Source of the DNA: Bacteroidales bacterium
Lineage (GTDB): Bacteria; Bacteroidota; Bacteroidia; Bacteroidales; UBA932
Assembly (NCBI GenBank): GCA_017934185.1
Contig: JAGBJY010000060.1
Coordinates: 1 to 64,000, forward strand
Length of the DNA stretch: 64,000 nucleotides
Reading direction: 5' to 3'
How positions within the stretch are numbered: the stretch's first letter is position 1; every line of letters begins with the position of its first letter. Positions 63,451-64,000 of this stretch are shown here, piece by piece. A program made the translations under genes and the position numbers. Below the pieces are notes generated by a model, which saw nothing but the letters and a program-made list of their open reading frames with translations, had not been told where the DNA came from and searched no databases.

Positions 63451-63462
63451 AGAACTCAAGAG

Positions 63463-63762
63463 ATGATAAAGATGTTCGTTATGAAAACCTGCCCCTACTG
63501 CGAGTATGTGGAAAAGCAGGTGGAAGGGAAGGCGGAATTCGAAGTGATTGATATAGGAAAGCATGTTCGTAACCTGAAACAGTTCCTGGACCTTCGGGAT
63601 TCATCCCCGGCTTTCGATGAGGCGAAGGCAGAGGGTGATGTGGGGGTCCCGTGCTATATCCTTGAGGACGGAACGGTGACCCTCTCTTCGAAGGATGTCG
63701 GGCTGGAGCCGATGCCGGAGAGCTATGGGGCTGCCTGCCGCATCGATGGGAGCGGATGCTGA
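63463..63762 (+). CDS. Glutaredoxin-like thiol protein
   Basis: A 99-residue thioredoxin-fold protein with the redox motif TCPYCEYVEKQV at residues 9-20 and cis-Pro region GVPCYILEDG near 71. Thioredoxin/glutaredoxin relatives of this size reduce disulfides. It lies 12 bp after the DUF3810 gene and ends with two extra cysteines (CRIDGSGC). Confidence 0.82.
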   Translation: MIKMFVMKTCPYCEYVEKQVEGKAEFEVIDIGKHVRNLKQFLDLRDSSPAFDEAKAEGDVGVPCYILEDGTVTLSSKDVGLEPMPESYGAACRIDGSGC

Positions 63763-63845
63763 GGGGGCTGAATTGATTCCCGACAAAATGTCAGTGTGGG
63801 CCTATTGGAGCGGCTTTTGTAGAATATTGGGGAAATAACAAAGAC

Positions 63846-64000
63846 ATGGGTTCAGCAAAATGGATAGCGGGCTTTCTCGGGTGGGTCTCATGGGGACCTA
63901 TCGGGGCCCTTCTGGGCTTCGTGGTGGGCTCAGTGATTGATTCCGCCATCGAGATATCCCGGCAGCTTCCCGGCTCAGAGGCCGAGGGACAGCAAAGCTG
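63846..64000 (+). CDS. Start of a DjlA/TerB-like membrane-anchored co-chaperone (partial)
   Basis: Only the first 51 residues are in the window: MGSAKWIAGFLGWVSWGPIG then ALLGFVVGSVIDSAIE. This matches the glycine-rich N-terminal segment of Bacteroidota DjlA-type (TerB plus DnaJ) proteins. The frame runs off the right edge. No clear promoter in 63763-63845. Confidence 0.6.
   Translation, partial: MGSAKWIAGFLGWVSWGPIGALLGFVVGSVIDSAIEISRQLPGSEAEGQQS

Noticed and set aside
1..64000. tRNA, rRNA or CRISPR array
   Set aside because: No cloverleaf with a GGTTCGA-type arm, no rRNA-like stretch and no regularly spaced direct repeats were noticed by eye.
1..64000. Insertion sequences or prophage
   Set aside because: No transposase, integrase or phage structural gene was recognised; the remnants look like internal deletions, not insertions.

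Overview
The window reads as a chromosomal contig from an uncultured gut- or rumen-type Bacteroidales (GC roughly in the mid-50s). Evidence: promoters of the Bacteroidota form TTG-N20-TAnnTTTG recur (for example 24973-25003, 27286-27316, 55218-55248), Shine-Dalgarno sequences are mostly absent (one clear exception at 14264), and many families are Bacteroidota-typical (LruC, DUF4493/PCMD, DUF5723, DUF5020, HYC_CC_PP-like, DUF4491, DUF3810). Placement below order is not possible from sequence reading alone.

Layout. 0-3.7 kb: C-terminal half of secA (with an in-frame stop at 38-40) and a cysteine-rich LruC lipoprotein. 3.7-11.9 kb: five tightly packed genes (HEAT membrane protein, processive GT2 synthase, TPR plus outer-membrane barrel, DUF4838 lipoprotein, DUF1573 lipoprotein) laid out like a Pga-type synthase-dependent exopolysaccharide exporter. 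12-15.6 kb: nucleobase uptake (UraA, Tsx-like channel, AzgA-type permease). 15.8-18.8 kb: CE2-like esterase, porin, M48 lipoprotein protease. 18.8-23.4 kb (minus): ABC exporter, PqqD-like RRE protein, S26-like peptidase and HPr-kinase-like protein, then YebC and a TPR membrane protein; this looks like a RiPP-type cassette without a visible precursor. 23.5-27 kb: recF, DUF721, ECF S component, FmdE-like protein, a menA remnant, greA.

27.3-29.3 kb holds the most unusual gene: one uninterrupted reading frame joining a Na/Pi cotransporter, a PhoU-like helical domain and a PhoB/OmpR-type winged-helix DNA-binding domain. 31.6-38.8 kb is a run of co-directional genes led by a membrane-tethered TPR-AraC regulator and containing preA. 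38.9-41.6 kb is a metal-linked TonB receptor (frameshifted) with a secreted HMA protein. 43.5-52.6 kb is an AraC regulator divergent from a five-gene DUF4493/PCMD/beta-barrel surface operon. 52.6-57.7 kb: SMR pump, MFS pump, Lrp regulator, and methionine genes metY and metE-like. 57.7-64 kb mixes intact small enzymes with many gene remnants.

A recurring theme is internal deletion. An HdeD-like gene and an SMR gene each have an intact copy and a deletion derivative in the window. GNAT, AlkZ-like, glutamine amidotransferase and menA are present only as short leftovers, and a RidA protein carries a foreign helical N-terminus. Deletion-mediated joining may also explain the transporter-DNA-binding fusion. 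All family names are from reading motifs by eye; no database search was run.
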